In this document: positions 1-13,900 of the stretch, piece after piece
Position numbering within the stretch: the stretch's first letter is position 1
Layout of the letters: each line of letters starts with the position of its first letter
From: Pseudomonas segetis
GTDB lineage: Bacteria > Pseudomonadota > Gammaproteobacteria > Pseudomonadales > Pseudomonadaceae
Direction: 5' to 3'
NCBI RefSeq assembly: GCF_900188155.1
Contig: NZ_FZOG01000001.1
Location: 1,217,899 to 1,281,898 of the forward strand
Length of the DNA: 64,000 bases
Translations under genes and position numbers: made by a program
Notes under the pieces: model-generated
Seen by the model: the letters and a program-made list of their open reading frames with translations, nothing else
Told to the model about the DNA's origin: nothing
Databases searched by the model: none

Positions 1-1
1 G

Positions 2-1906
2 GGCTGGACGCAACTGCCATTGGCTGGGCCGCTTCAATTGCAAACCATCAGCGCCGAGGCGACCCAGCCCGCTATTGAACCTGTGACCTTGGTCGAGCTG
101 ATCGACCGTCAAGTGCGGCAAAAGCCAAACACCATCGCCCTGAGCGACAAGGATGGCGACCTGAGCTATGCGGCGCTTGATGCCAACGCCAGCCGCCTGG
201 CCCATCAATTGGTGGCTGCTGGGATTGGTCCCGGCGTACCTGTGGGCATTCTGTTTGCCCGTGGCAATGCTGCGGTAGTCGCCATGCTCGCGGTATTGAA
301 AGCTGGTGGCGCCTACCTGCCGGTTGATCCGAGTTATCCAGCGGATCGTCGCGCCTACATGCTGGCCGACAGCGCCATTGCACACATTGTGGTCAGCCCC
401 GAACTGGCCGACAGCGTACCCGCCAGCCTGCAACGCTTTGTTCTCGACGACCTGAACGCGACCGATGTCCACGACCTGCCACCGCTGGCTTGGCCGGGTG
501 CCGATGATCTGGCCTACCTGATCTACACCTCGGGCTCCACCGGCGCGCCGAAAGCCGTGGAAATCAGCCACTCTGCCCTGAGTTATTCGACTCAGGTGCG
601 CATGGCCACCTATGCCACGCCAGTGCAGGCTTACTTGCTGCTGTCGTCGTTTGCCTTCGACAGTTCGGTGGCGGGAATTTTCTGGACTCTGGCCCAAGGC
701 GGCCGCTTGGTATTACCGGCCCCAGGCGAAGAACTGGAGATGCCGAGATTGACCCAGTTGATTGTCCAGCACCGGGTCAGCCATGGCCTGTCGCTGCCCT
801 CCTTGTATCAAGCCCTGCTCGAACAACTGCAACGCACTGCCGGGGCCGACAGCCTCGAATGCTGGATAGTCGCCGGTGAAGCCTGCCCGCCGTCGCTGGT
901 TGCTCAGCACAGCAAGTCCTTGCCAAACACCGCGTTAGTCAATGAATACGGTCCCACCGAGGCCACTGTCTGGGCCACTTATGAAGTGCTCGACCCGAAC
1001 CGCAGCCTCAGCATCGGTCGGCCGATTGCCGGTATGGACTTGCGGGTGTTGAACGAGCATGGACTAACCTGCGGTGTCGGTGAGCCGGGGGAAATCGTAC
1101 TTGCAGGCCCAACTCTGGCGCGAGGTTATCGCAACAAACCCGAAGAAACCGCCAAAGCCTTTATCAGCCTCGCTGATGGCACCCGCGCCTACCGCACAGG
1201 CGACCTCGCCTGCTGGCTGGCGGACGGCCGCTTGACGTTCCTTGGCCGCAAGGATCATCAGGTCAAGCTGCGGGGCTACCGCATCGAACTCGGCGAGATC
1301 GAGCGACAACTGTGCAGCCACAGCGATGTGCGTGAAGCTGCAGTGATCGTCCAGGAACACGCCACGGGCAAACGCCTGTTGGCTTACGTTCTGGCCGCCC
1401 ATGGCTACGCACCTAACTCGGAGGCCATCAAGCGCTTCCTCGGCGAGCGCCTGCCGTCATACATGGTGCCAGCCCAGGTACTGACCCTGGCGAGCTTCCC
1501 GCGTACCCCCAACGGCAAACTTGACCCGAGCCAGTTGCCTGACCCGGACCAGCTCGACGCAAGCGCCCATGTAGCGCCGCGCAACGACATGGAAAGCACC
1601 CTGCAATCGATTGTCGGCAAAGTCCTGAAACTGCCTTCCGTGAGTGTTACCGAGAGCTTCTTCGCCATCGGCGGCGACTCGATCCTCAGCTTGCAAGTGG
1701 TCGCCCAGGCACGCGAACGAGGCATCGCGCTGTCGGCCAAAGATGTATTCGAACGCCAGACCATTGCGGGAATGGCCGAGGTCGCACAGTTGCTGACCAC
1801 CGACACCATACAGCCCCAGGTCCAGAGCAGCGAGTTCAGCGCCTCGGGCCTGAGCGAAGACGAAATGCAGGCGCTGCTGGACGAACTCAATGATTCCGAA
1901 TTTTGA
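2..1906 (+). CDS. Non-ribosomal peptide synthetase, C-terminal part (A-T), truncated by window edge
   Basis: The frame is open to the first base, so the true start lies upstream; the TTG at 20 is only an internal codon. Visible domains are one adenylation domain (core YTSGSTG near residue 175 of the fragment, NEYGPTE, YRTGD, NGKLD) and one carrier domain (FFAIGGDSIL near residue 553, serine for phosphopantetheine). A short acidic tail follows, typical of NRPS docking ends. The ten-residue code read by eye is D-S-A-S-I-A-E-V-W-(K). I do not know a substrate for this exact code; it shares D, S, A, E and V with the bacitracin histidine code DSELTAEVC, so His is a weak guess. The protein should hand its aminoacyl or peptidyl chain to the next synthetase, whose gene starts 52 bases downstream. 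Family assignment is certain; substrate is not. Confidence 0.95.
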   Translation, partial: GWTQLPLAGPLQLQTISAEATQPAIEPVTLVELIDRQVRQKPNTIALSDKDGDLSYAALDANASRLAHQLVAAGIGPGVPVGILFARGNAAVVAMLAVLKAGGAYLPVDPSYPADRRAYMLADSAIAHIVVSPELADSVPASLQRFVLDDLNATDVHDLPPLAWPGADDLAYLIYTSGSTGAPKAVEISHSALSYSTQVRMATYATPVQAYLLLSSFAFDSSVAGIFWTLAQGGRLVLPAPGEELEMPRLTQLIVQHRVSHGLSLPSLYQALLEQLQRTAGADSLECWIVAGEACPPSLVAQHSKSLPNTALVNEYGPTEATVWATYEVLDPNRSLSIGRPIAGMDLRVLNEHGLTCGVGEPGEIVLAGPTLARGYRNKPEETAKAFISLADGTRAYRTGDLACWLADGRLTFLGRKDHQVKLRGYRIELGEIERQLCSHSDVREAAVIVQEHATGKRLLAYVLAAHGYAPNSEAIKRFLGERLPSYMVPAQVLTLASFPRTPNGKLDPSQLPDPDQLDASAHVAPRNDMESTLQSIVGKVLKLPSVSVTESFFAIGGDSILSLQVVAQARERGIALSAKDVFERQTIAGMAEVAQLLTTDTIQPQVQSSEFSASGLSEDEMQALLDELNDSEF

Positions 1907-1958
1907 CCGCTATCTCCGCTCGCCACGCTGTCGCCCCTCTTTTTGCAGGACGCTTTAA

Positions 1959-4900
1959 ATGACTCACGATAAAACCAGCAGCAACCCGATCGAAGACGTT
2001 TACCCGCTATCGCCGTTGCAGCAAGGGATGCTGTTCCACTCCCTGTTGCATGAAGACTCAGGCGTCTACCTGATGCAGGACCGTTACCGCATCGGCGGTG
2101 CCATCGACGAAGTGGCGTTCCTTGAGTCTTGGCGCCAAGTGGTGGCGTTGCACCCTTCCCTGCGCGCCAGTTTTCAGTGGAAAGCCCAGAAGCAGCCAGT
2201 GCAAGTGATCCACCGTGAGGTCAAGGTTCCGCTGGACACAATCGATCTGCGTGGGCTGGCTCCAGACCAACAGGACGCGCGGATTCGCAGCTTGCTGGCC
2301 GATGAGCAGAAAATCGGCTTCAACCTGTCGAAGCCACCGCTAATCCGTTTTCGCCTGGTGCGGCTGGCCGATGAGTCTTACGAGTTCATCCGCAGCTTCC
2401 ACCACATTCTGATGGACGCCTGGTGCATTTCACTGGTGACCGTGGACTTCCTCAAAGCCTATGAAGCGCTGTGCAACGACCGTATCCCGCAATTCAAGCG
2501 CCCACGCCCGTTTCGTGATTACATCCAGTGGTTGCAACATCAGGATGCAAACAAGGCAGAACAGTTCTGGCGCGGCCAATTGCAAGGGCTCAATGCACCT
2601 ACGCCATTGACGGTGGACAACGGCGTCAGTCGCGACCGCTACACCGACGCAGTGCTGGTGGACGACCGGCTGATTCACTTGAGCGCCCAGGAAACCCAGG
2701 CGCTGGCCGCGTTCTGCCGAAGCCAGCGAATCACGCCCAATACCTTCTTCCAGGGCGCCTGGTCACTGCTGCTGTCGCGTTACAGCGGCCAACGGGACGT
2801 GATGTTCGGCGTTACCGTGGCTGGGCGCCCGGCGGAACTGACCGGTGTGGCGGAGATGATCGGCCTGTTTATCAACACCCTGCCGTTGCGAGTATCGGTA
2901 GACCCCGAGGCATCGCTTGGCCAGTGGCTCGGCGCCCTGCAAGGGCTGAACCTGGATATGCGCGACTACGAACACACGCCGCTGACCGATATTCAGGGCT
3001 GGAGCGACTTTCCTCGCGGTGAAACCCTGTTCGACAGCATCCTGGTATTTGAAAACGCGCCTATCGACGAACAGATTCTCGAGGGCGGTTTCCAGTTCAG
3101 CCTTGATGGCATGGATCATAGCGTTCACACCCATTACGGCCTGACCCTGGTAATTCTGCCCGGTGAACAACTGGGTATTCGACTGTCCTACGACCGCGAC
3201 CGCTTCGATGCTGCAACCGTGCAGCGCCTGCTTGGTCACCTGGCCAGTCTGGTACGCGGCATGCTCGCGGCACCGGACGCCGCGCTGGGCAGCTTCGAAC
3301 TGCTGAGCGGTGAAGAACGCCAACAACTGCTGGGCGAATGGGCACACAACCCACAGGCATTTCCGCTGGAGCAGAGCTACGCTCAATTGTTTGCCGCACA
3401 AGTGGCTCAACGGGGTGATCAGGTGGTCGCGGTCTGCGATACCGAGTCGCTGACCTACGCCGAACTGGATCGCCGCGCCACATGTTTGGCCCATGCCCTG
3501 CGTGAAGCGGGCGCCGGTGCAGATCAATTGGTCGCGCTAGCCGCCCCTCGGGGCCTTGCGCTGTTGACCATGATGATCGCCGTGTTCAAGACGGGTGCCG
3601 CCATGTTGCCGCTGGAGGTCAACCATCCGCCAGAGCGACTGCGAGAAATCCTCACGCTGTCCCGTGCACCGTTGCTAGTGGCCACTGAAGAGTGCAGCAA
3701 TTTGCTTGATCAGTTGCTGAGTGGTCTAGAGCAGGCACCTGACGCCCTGTTCGCCGAAGCCTGTTGGCAAGCCAACAATGATGCACTCTTGCCCTGGCTC
3801 GGTGGTCCGGAAAGTTTGGCCTATGTGCTGTTCACCTCGGGTTCGACCGGTACGCCCAAAGGGGTGATGATCGAACAACGCGGCATGCTCAATAATATCT
3901 TCGGCAAGGTGCCTGGGCTGGGCCTGAATGCCGAAGACCGGATTGCACAAACCGCATCGGTGGCCTTCGATATTTCAGTCTGGCAGTTCCTTGCCGCGCC
4001 TGTCCTGGGGGCTACCGTGCATATCCTGCCGGATGAGGTGGCCCATGATCCGCAACGCCTGTTGCGGGTAGTGGTCAGCGAGCGCCTGAGTGTGCTGGAA
4101 ACTGTTCCGAGCTTGATGCGCACGCTACTCGCACTATGCCCTTGCGACTTGCAATTGCCTGACCTGCGTTGGGTGATGCCTACCGGTGAGGCCCTGCCGC
4201 CGACCGTGGCTCGTGACTGGTTCGCGCGCTTCCCGGACATCCCGCTGATGAACGCCTACGGCCCCGCCGAATGTGCCGATGATGTGGCGTTCCAACCGAT
4301 CTTTTCCGCACCGGATGCCAACGTCAGCCACATGCCCATTGGCCAGCCGACAGCCAATAATCGCCTCTATGTGCTGGACGAAGCCCTGCGCCCGCTGCCA
4401 GTTGGTGTAGCCGGGGAAATCTGTGTCGGGGGAGTCGGTGTCGGTCGTGGCTATCTGCATGATCCACAGCGCACAGCCGACGCCTTTATTGATCATCCGC
4501 AACTCGAGGGTCGGATCTATCGCACTGGCGACCTGGGACGCTGGCGCGCCGATGGTTTGATCGAATACCTGGGCCGCCGCGACCAACAGGTCAAGCTGCG
4601 CGGCCATCGTATTGAGCTCACGGAGATCGAACACCGTCTGGCTCAACATCCAAGCGTGCGTGAGGCAGCGGTGCTGCTGCGGGAAAATCATGTCGGCGAA
4701 GCCTGGTTGGTGGCTTACTATTCGGCTCACGACGAGCGTCTGGGCCACGACGAACTGAGCAGCCAACTGCGCGAGCACCTGCGCGGGCAATTACCGCCGT
4801 ACATGGTGCCAGCGGCCTTTATTTGCCTTGACCGTCTGCCCCTGAACGCCAACGGCAAGGTCGACCGCAAGGCTCTGGCTGCTCAGGAGCTGAACTGGCA

Positions 4901-7900
4901 AGCCGACACCCAGCAAAGCGTCGCCCCGCGCAACGAACAGGAAGCGGCTGTAGCCGCGATCTGGGCCGAAGTGCTGGGCCGCGACAGCATTGGCGTGGAA
5001 GACAACTTCTTTACTCTCGGCGGTCATTCGCTGCTGGCCACACAAATCGTGGCGCGACTGCGAGCCCATTTCAAACTCGACCTGCCGCTGCGACTGTTGT
5101 TCGAGCAGCCCACTGTGGCGCTGCTTGCTCTGGCGATTGCCAAGCGCCAGGCAGAAGCCGCCACGCCGCAATCCGCTGTGGCCCCGGCATTGAAAACCCT
5201 GCCGCGCCCAGCACAGTTGCCGCTGTCGTTCTCGCAACAGCGCTTATGGTTTATCGAGCAACTGACACCCGGAACCACGCTGTTCAATATTCCCTTCGCC
5301 CTGCGCTTGAAAGGCGATCTCAATATCCAGGCACTGCACGCCAGCCTTAATGACCTGCTGGCCCGCCACGAAATCCTCCGCACCGGCATTCGAGACATTG
5401 ATGGCGTACCGTGCCAGCACATCAGCGAATCATTGAGCATTGCCTTGCCGTTCGATGATTTGTCCGGCTTGCCAACCACCGCCCGCGAAGGCGCGCAGTT
5501 CAGTGCCTTGCAAGACGCCTTCAGCCAACCCTTCGATCTCAGCACCCCACCTTTGTTGCGCGCGCATTTGTTGCGCCTGGCGCCGGGCGAGCATGTGCTG
5601 GCGATTGCCCTGCATCACCTGGTTTCGGACGCCTGGTCGGCGACCATCGCCCTGCGTGAGCTGGCCCAGGGTTATGACGCCCGCTGCAATGGTGCAGCGG
5701 CCAAACTGCCGGATTTGCCGGTGCAGTACGCCGACTTCGCCCTTTGGCAGCGCGAGCATTTGCAAGGTGATGAACTCAAGCGCCAACTCGATTACTGGAG
5801 CCAAACGCTGGATCGCAGCAACAGTGACAGCAGCCCCTTGCTCGCGCTGCCCACCGACCTTGCGCGGCCTTCGGTGCAAAGCTATCGCGCCGGCATCGTA
5901 CAGCGTGAACTGAGCACCGAACTCAGCAGCCGGGTGCAGGCCTTTGCCAGTCGCCTGGGCACCACGCCCTTTACGGTGATCTTTGCTGGTTTCGCCGTGC
6001 TGATGCATCGCTTGAGCGGCGATGCCACTGTTTTGATCGGCACACCGGTCACTCATCGCGAACAACCGGGTACCGAAGGCTTGCTCGGCATTTTGCTCAA
6101 CAATCTGGCGATCCGCACCGACTTCGAACCCCACGCCGATTTCACCGCGCTGGTGAGTCAGGTGGCCAAGCGTCTGCGTGAAGGCCTGCAACATCAGGAT
6201 CTGCCCTTCGAGCAATTGGTCGACAGCCTGCAACTGCCGCGCAGCCTGAGCCATGCACCGCTGTATCAGGTGATGGTCGCCCAACAGCTAGCCATGGAGT
6301 CGCGCCTGCGCTTCTCCGATCTTGAGTTTGAAGCGCTTGACACGCCGCTCAAGCAATCCGAATGCGACCTTGATCTGCATGTGCTCTGTCCAGCCAATGC
6401 ACCGATCCAACTGGAGTTGATGTACGCCCTCGACCTGTTTGTTGCCGACAGCGCGCGGCAAACCCTGGCCCGCCTTGAGCACTTGCTGGACTACATGCTC
6501 GCCGAGCCGCAGCGTCCGGTAGCAGCCTTGCCGTTGCTGATGGAGGCGGAATGGCAACGCACCGTTGTCGAGTGGAACCGTACCGAAATGGCGGTGCCGC
6601 AACATCTGTGCTTCGCCCAGCTGTTTGAACAGCAAGCCGAGCGTACTCCGAACCGTGATGCCCTGTGCTTCGAAGGACAGAGCCTGAGCTACGGTGAACT
6701 CAACCGCCGAGCCAACCAGGTTGCGCATTACTTGCGAGGTCGTGGGGTGGTGGCCAATAGTTCGGTTGCGCTCTGTGTCGAGCGTTCGCTGGAACTGCTG
6801 GTGGGGTTGCTGGGCATTCTCAAGTCTGGCGGCGCCTATGTGCCGCTGGACCCGACTTATCCGCTGGATCGTCTGGCGTACATGCTCGAAGACGCACAAC
6901 CAGCATTGCTCATTGGCCAGCATGGCTTGTTGGAGGAACTCGGCATCCATTTGCCGCGTCTGCGCTTGGACAGCGATGCCGCGTTGTTCGCCGATCAACC
7001 AGAGAACAACCCAGCACCACTGGCCGGGCCGGATGATCTGGCCTACATCATGTACACCTCAGGTTCCACAGGTAAGCCCAAGGGCACTTTGGTCACCAAC
7101 GGATCGGTGGTCAACCTGGCCTGGGCGCGCATTCATGGCCTGTACCGCCGCTATACCGACCAGCCAATGCGCGCCAGTTTCAACTACTCATTCGCCTTTG
7201 ACAGCTCGGTGGCGGAACTCATCCTGCTGCTCGACGGCCACAGCCTGTACCTGACACCAGAAGCGGTGCGTTACGACCCCGAAGCATTGGCCCAGTTCTT
7301 CCGCGACACCCGCCTGGATGCGTTCGAATGCACCCCGGCGCAGCTCAAGGTCCTGCTCGAAAGCGACGGCGTACGCCGTGGCGAAACCTATCTGCCGCGC
7401 TTTGTCCTGTTCGGTGGCGATACGGTGGATGCGCAACTCTGGCAACGCCTGCCATCGATTGCTGGCAGCCGCTTCTTCAACACTTACGGGCCGACCGAAT
7501 GCACGGTCGATGCCACAGGTTGCGCGGTAGACGACTTCCCGGATCGGCCAATCATCGGTCGCCCCATCGCTAACGTGCGTACTTATGTTCTTGATCCTTT
7601 CCTCAACCCGTTGCCGGTTGGCGTACCGGGGGAACTGCACATCAGCGGCGCTGGCGTGACCCTGGGTTATCTCAACCGTGCTGAGCAGACCGCAAAGGTG
7701 TTCATCAACGATCCGTTCTCGCCGCTGCCAGGCGCACGGATGTATAAATCCGGCGATCTGGTGCGCTGGTTGCCTGACGGCCAGCTGGAATACCTCGGAC
7801 GCATGGACCACCAGGTTAAAATCCGCGGTTTCCGGGTCGAGTTGGGCGAGATCGAAGCGCTGATCGGCGCCCAGCCCGACGTACGCCAGGCCGTGGTGCT

Positions 7901-10900
7901 GGCCCGTGAAGACGATCCCGGGGACAAGCGCTTGGTGGCTTACGTCACCTGCGATGCCCAAGCCGACATCGATGCCTGGCGCAAGGCTATTGGTGCTGCC
8001 CTGCCCGACTACATGGTGCCTTCAGCGTTCGTATTGCTCGATGAGCTGCCGCTGACCGATAACGGCAAACTTAATCGCAAGACCTTGCCCGCACCAGAGA
8101 TTCAAGCCGCACCTGACGCCCAGAATCCGCCGCGCACAGTCGCCGAACAGCAGCTCGCCGCACTTTGGTCCGAACTGCTGAAAGTACCGCTTGCTCAGAT
8201 CGGTCGCGACAGCCACTTCTTCTACCTCGGCGGACACTCGCTGCTGGCGGCGGTGTTGTTTGCCCGACTGCGCCAACAATTCACCACAGTGCCAGCGCTG
8301 CGCGCGGTGTTTGAACAGCCGACACTTGAAGCACTGGCCGCAACGCTGGGCAATCCGCTGCAGGCACCTGCGGCGGCATTTGTCCCGGCAGCTCGCCCGG
8401 CGCGGCTGCCGCTTTCGTTTGAACAGCAACGCCTGTGGTTTCTGGAACAACTGAGTGCCGGAGGTGGCGAATACAACGTCGTCAGCGCCGTGCAACTGGA
8501 AGGTGAACTCAACAGCCAAGCCCTGAAAACTGCTCTCAACAGTCTGGTTCAACGCCACGAAGTCCTGCGCAGCCGAATCTTGCGCGATGCCGACGGCGAG
8601 CTGATGCAACTCATCGAACCTCAGGTCGATATCGAGCTGCCAGTGACTGTATTGCAGGCGACCAGCGACGAACACTGGCTGCAACTGACCGACAAGGCGA
8701 TCCACGCGGAAACCGGACGCCGTTTCGATCTCGCCAGCCAGCTACCCATTCGGGCCGCGCTGATACAACGCAGCGACTGTGCTCAGTCGCTGCTGCTGCT
8801 CAACCTGCATCACTGCGCCACCGACGATGCATCCAGCCAGAACCTGCTGGATGAGCTGCGCCAGCTCTATACCGCCGAGTGCCAAGGTTCCACGGCGACC
8901 CTGCCTGCGCTGGCCCTGCAATATCCTGATTACGCCCTTTGGCAGCACGAACCCAAGCAACAGGCAGCGTTCAGCAGCCAGCTTGAATACTGGCGCAAAC
9001 AACTGGAAGACGGCGATTACTTACTCGATCTGCCGACCGATCAGGCGCGTCCGAACCAGCTCGATCCAACTGCTGGCGCGGTACAACTGCAACTGCCGAG
9101 CGCCTTGGTTGAGCGCCTGCGCCAGTTCGCCCAGCAACGCGGCGCCACCCTGTACATGCTGATGCTGGCTGCGGCGCAACTGCTTTTGGGACGCTACGCC
9201 AACCAGCGTGACGTGCGGCTTGGCAGTCCGGTGGCCCAGCGTCCATTCGCTGAGCTGCAACCGCTGATTGGCTGCTTCGTCAACACACTGGTCATGCGCA
9301 CCGATCTTGATCCGGCCCTTGATTTCGAGGGCTTGCTGAGCCAGGTGCGCAATCGTGTGCTGGATGCCCAGCAGCATCAGGACGTGCCTTTCGATCAGGT
9401 CGTGGAACACCTCAAGCCATCACGCAGCCTCGGCCAGACGCCGTTGTTCCAGGTCTTGTTCGCCATGCAGAACGCCGATTCGTCGAGCCAGCATTGGCCG
9501 CAATTGCAGGTTAGCGAGCGGGCCGTGACCGCCCAATCCACCAAATACGACCTGAACTGGGAAGTACACGACGGAGAGGTGCTGTCGGTGTTGCTGGAAT
9601 ACCGCGCCGCGCTGTTCAGCGAAACCACGGCCCGGCGCTGGTTGCAGCAATGGCAGCAACTGCTCGAAACCATGCTCGACGCGCCCCAGACCCGCCTCGG
9701 CGATTGGACACCCTTGCTTGTGGCACAGCGCAATCAGCAGCTGGTTGACTGGAACGCCACCGAACGCCAGTACTCCTGCCCGACCAATCTGCATACGGCC
9801 TTGAGCCAGCAAGCCGTCTTGAGTCCAGACGCACTGGCGCTGGTATTTGAAGACCAGCGTCTGAGTTATGCCGAGCTGGATCAGCGTGCGCAACAGCTTG
9901 CCCGTGCCTTGCGCGGTGCCGGTGTCGGTCGTGAGTCGATTGTGCCGCTGTGCATGGAGCGCTCGGTTGAAATGGTCGTCGCCCTGCTCGGCATCGTCCA
10001 TGCCGGTGCTGCCTGGTTGCCGCTGGACCCTGAGTTGCCTGCCGCGCGTCTGGCCTTCCTGATCGAAGACGCCGATGCGCAAGTCAGCCTGACTCAAGCG
10101 CAGTGGCTGTCAAAATTGCCAGCCGGGCATAACGTCTGGACGCTGAATGCCTTGCCGGATGCTGAAGTGGGTGAACCCATCAGCGTTAAATCTGATGATC
10201 TGGCTTATGTGCTCTACACATCTGGTTCCACCGGCCAACCCAAAGGCGTTATGAACGAGCACGGCGCCTTGATGAACCGCCTGCACTGGATGCAGGACGC
10301 CTTCCCCATTGGCCCGAACGACCGGGTGTTGCAGAAAACACCGTACAGTTTCGACGTCTCGGTGTGGGAATTCTTCTGGCCGCTGATCACCGGTGCAACT
10401 TTGGTGGTGGCGCGCCCCGATGGCCATCGCGACCCGGCTTACCTGAGCCAGTTGATCCAGCAGGAACAGATCACCACCCTGCACTTTGTGCCTTCGATGC
10501 TGCGCGCCTTTGTCGAAGAACCGAGCCTGACCGATTGCCAAAGCCTGCGTCAGGTATTTGCCAGCGGCGAAGCGTTGCCGGTTGATCTGGTGCGCCGTTT
10601 TATGGGCCAGCACCCAGCGGCGCTGATCAACCTTTACGGCCCGACTGAAGCAGCCATCGACGTCTCGGTATGGCGCTGCTCGAAGGACGATTTGATAGTG
10701 CCAATCGGCAAACCAATCGCCAACCTGCGCCTGTACATCCTTGATGAGAGCATGCAGCCGCTGCCAATCGGCAGCATCGGCGAGCTGTATATCGGCGGTG
10801 TCGGCGTGGCCCGCGGCTACCTGAAACGCCCGGATCTGACCCAGGAACGTTTCCTTGCAAGCCCATTTGTTGAAGGTGATCGCCTGTATCGCACGGGCGA

Positions 10901-13900
10901 CCGTTGCCGCTTCATGGCTGACGGCAATATCGAATATTTGGGGCGTCTCGATCATCAGGTCAAGCTGCGTGGCCAGCGGATTGAACTTGGGGAGATCGAT
11001 GCGGCGCTACTGGCACAGGCTGGCGTACGCGAGGCTGCTACCTTGCTGCTTGAACAGCGCTTGGTCAGTTTCTGGTGCGGTGAGGCCGATGAGGATTTCA
11101 TTCGCGCAGCCCTGAACGACAGCCTGCCTGCCCATATGCAGCCCAGCCTCTTGGTGGCGCTCGACAGTCTGCCGCTCAACAATAACGGCAAGCTCGACCA
11201 CAAGGCACTGGCCGCCACTCCGTTGCCAGAAGCCCAAGGCAAGCAGAGCCAGATCGCGCCACGAAATGCCACGGAAACAGTGCTCTGCCAGTTGTTCAGC
11301 GAACTGCTTGAATGCTCATCCGTGGGTATCGAAGATCACTTCTTCCAACTTGGCGGTCACTCCTTGCTGGCCACTCGACTGGTGGCACGGGTACGCGAGT
11401 GTCTCGGTGCAACCCTGCCGTTGTCACTGGTCTTCGCCCAACCAACGGTGAAGGCGCTGGCCGGTCATCTGCAAGCGGTCACACCGGGTGAGTCGATCAG
11501 CCCACAACCGCGTCCGGCGCAATTGCCACTGGGGCTGGCTCAGCGCCGGTTCTGGATGCTTAGCCGTTTGGTGCCAGAATCCCGTGAGTACCACATGCCG
11601 TTCGCCCTGGTCTTGCGCGGTGAGTTGCAGGTTGAGGTCTTGCGTGAAGCCTTCGCACAGCTCAGCCAGCGTCACCTGGTGCTGCGCAGCCGTATTATCG
11701 AAACCGAGGGTGAGCCGCAACTGTTGATCGATGACCATGGACCTGAACTGACGCTCAGTTTAGTGGCAACGCAAGACTGGACGTCGACTTGTGCCGAAAC
11801 CCGCAACAACTTGATGGCACCGTTCGATCTGGCCGCTGCTGCGCCCTGGCGTGCGCACTTGCTGCAACGCCAGGGCAGCGATGAAAATCTGTTGCTGGTC
11901 TGTCTGCATCACAGCGCCACTGACGGTTGGGCCATGCAGTTGCTTATTGACGAACTGACCCAGGCCTACGCCGCAGGTGTACGCGGGCAGGCGCCTGGAT
12001 GGACGCCGCTGCAAATCGATTATGTTGATTTCGCCCTGTGGCAACAACAGCCGGACACCCAGGCGCGATGTGACCACAGCCTGGATTACTGGAAAAACCA
12101 TCTGGGCCAGGACAATTACCAACTCGACCTGCCCCTCGACCATCCTCGCGGCGCCGAAGCTGATCGCAGTGCTGGGCAATTGACCCTGCATCTCGGCAGC
12201 CAGCGTGCTGAAAATATCCGCCGGTTCGCTCGCCAGCGCGGCACCACCGCCTATGTGGTGCTGGCCACGGCCCTTAGCGCGCTGTTGGCCCGATACAGCG
12301 GTCAGCGCGAGATTCGCTTTGGCACCCCGGCGGACCAACGTGACCAAGTGCAATCCCAGACGCTGCTGGCCTGTTTGGTCAATACCCTGGTGATTCGCAG
12401 TGACGTCGATCAGCAGGCGCCAGCAGAGCAGCTACTCACCAGCCTTGAAGCCGATCTGCGCGCAGCCCAAGCCCATGCCGATCTGCCGTTCGCCACATTA
12501 GTCGGCGCTGTCGCCCAGCAACGCGACCTCAACCGTACACCGCTATTCCAGGTGCTGTTCTCTCTCAACTATGGCCGGATGCAAAGCAGCCAGTGGCCTG
12601 GGCTGAATATCGAAGAGCAGATGCTGCCGGTGATCGACGCCAAGTTCGAGCAAAGCTGGGAAGTCCAGGACGATGGCAACGACATGACGCTGAGTCTGGA
12701 ATACCAATCGGCTTTGTACGAGCCGCTCACGATGCAGCGCTGGAGCAGTCAATGGTGCGCCTTGCTGGATGCATTGGTGGCTGCACCGCAGCGCAAACTG
12801 GTCGAGCTGTTCCCGCAACAACAGGATCAGCAGCAACTGGCGCGCTGGAACGCCACCGAACGTCCATACCCTGGCCCGAGCAATCTTCACATCGCCCTGA
12901 GCCAGCAAGCAGCCTTGAGCCCAGACGCCACGGCGCTTGTATTTGAAGGCCAGCGCCTGAGTTACGCCGAGCTGGATCAGCGTGCCCAGCATGTGGCCCG
13001 TGCCTTGCGCGGTGCCGGTATCGGTCGCGAGTCGATTGTGCCACTGTGCATGGAGCGCTCGGTTGAAATGGTCGTCGCCCTGCTCGGCATCGTCCATGCA
13101 GGTGCTGCCTGGTTGCCGCTAGACCCTGAATTGCCTGCCGCGCGGCTGGCCTTCCTGATCGAAGACGCCGATGCGCAAGTCAGCCTGAGCCAAGCGCAGT
13201 GGTTGTCAAAATTGCCAGCCGGTCACACCGTCTGGACGCTGGATGCCTTACCAGAAGCTCAAACAGGTGAACCAATCAGCGTCAACGCCAATGATCTGGC
13301 TTATGTGCTCTATACCTCAGGCTCGACCGGCCAGCCTAAAGGGGTGATGAACGAGCACGGCGCCTTGATGAATCGCCTGCACTGGATGCAGGACGCCTTC
13401 CCCATTGGCCCGAATGACCGGGTGTTGCAGAAAACGCCGTACAGCTTCGACGTGTCGGTGTGGGAATTCTTCTGGCCGCTGATCACGGGCGCAACGCTGG
13501 TGGTGGCACGCCCCGATGGCCATCGCGACCCGGCTTATCTGAGCCGGTTGATCCAGCAGGAACAAGTTACCACCCTGCACTTCGTGCCCTCGATGCTGCG
13601 CGCTTTTGTCGAGGAGCCGAGCATGGCTGATTGCAAAAGCCTGCGTCAGGTGTTTGCCAGCGGCGAAGCACTGCCGGTTGATCTGGTGCGTCGCTTCATG
13701 GGCAAGCACCCGGCGGTGCTGGTCAACCTTTACGGTCCGACCGAAGCGGCCATCGACGTCTCGGTATGGCGCTGCTCGAAGGACGATTTGATAGTGCCGA
13801 TTGGCAAGCCAATCGCCAACCTGCGCCTGTATATCCTCGATGACAGCATGCAGCCGCTGCCAATCGGCAGTATCGGTGAACTCTATATCGGCGGTGTCGG

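Noticed and set aside
5430..6284. Open frame of 284 codons on the minus strand inside the NRPS
   Set aside because: It lies antisense to conserved C-domain sequence. Long antisense frames are expected in GC-rich Pseudomonas genes; no family features were seen.
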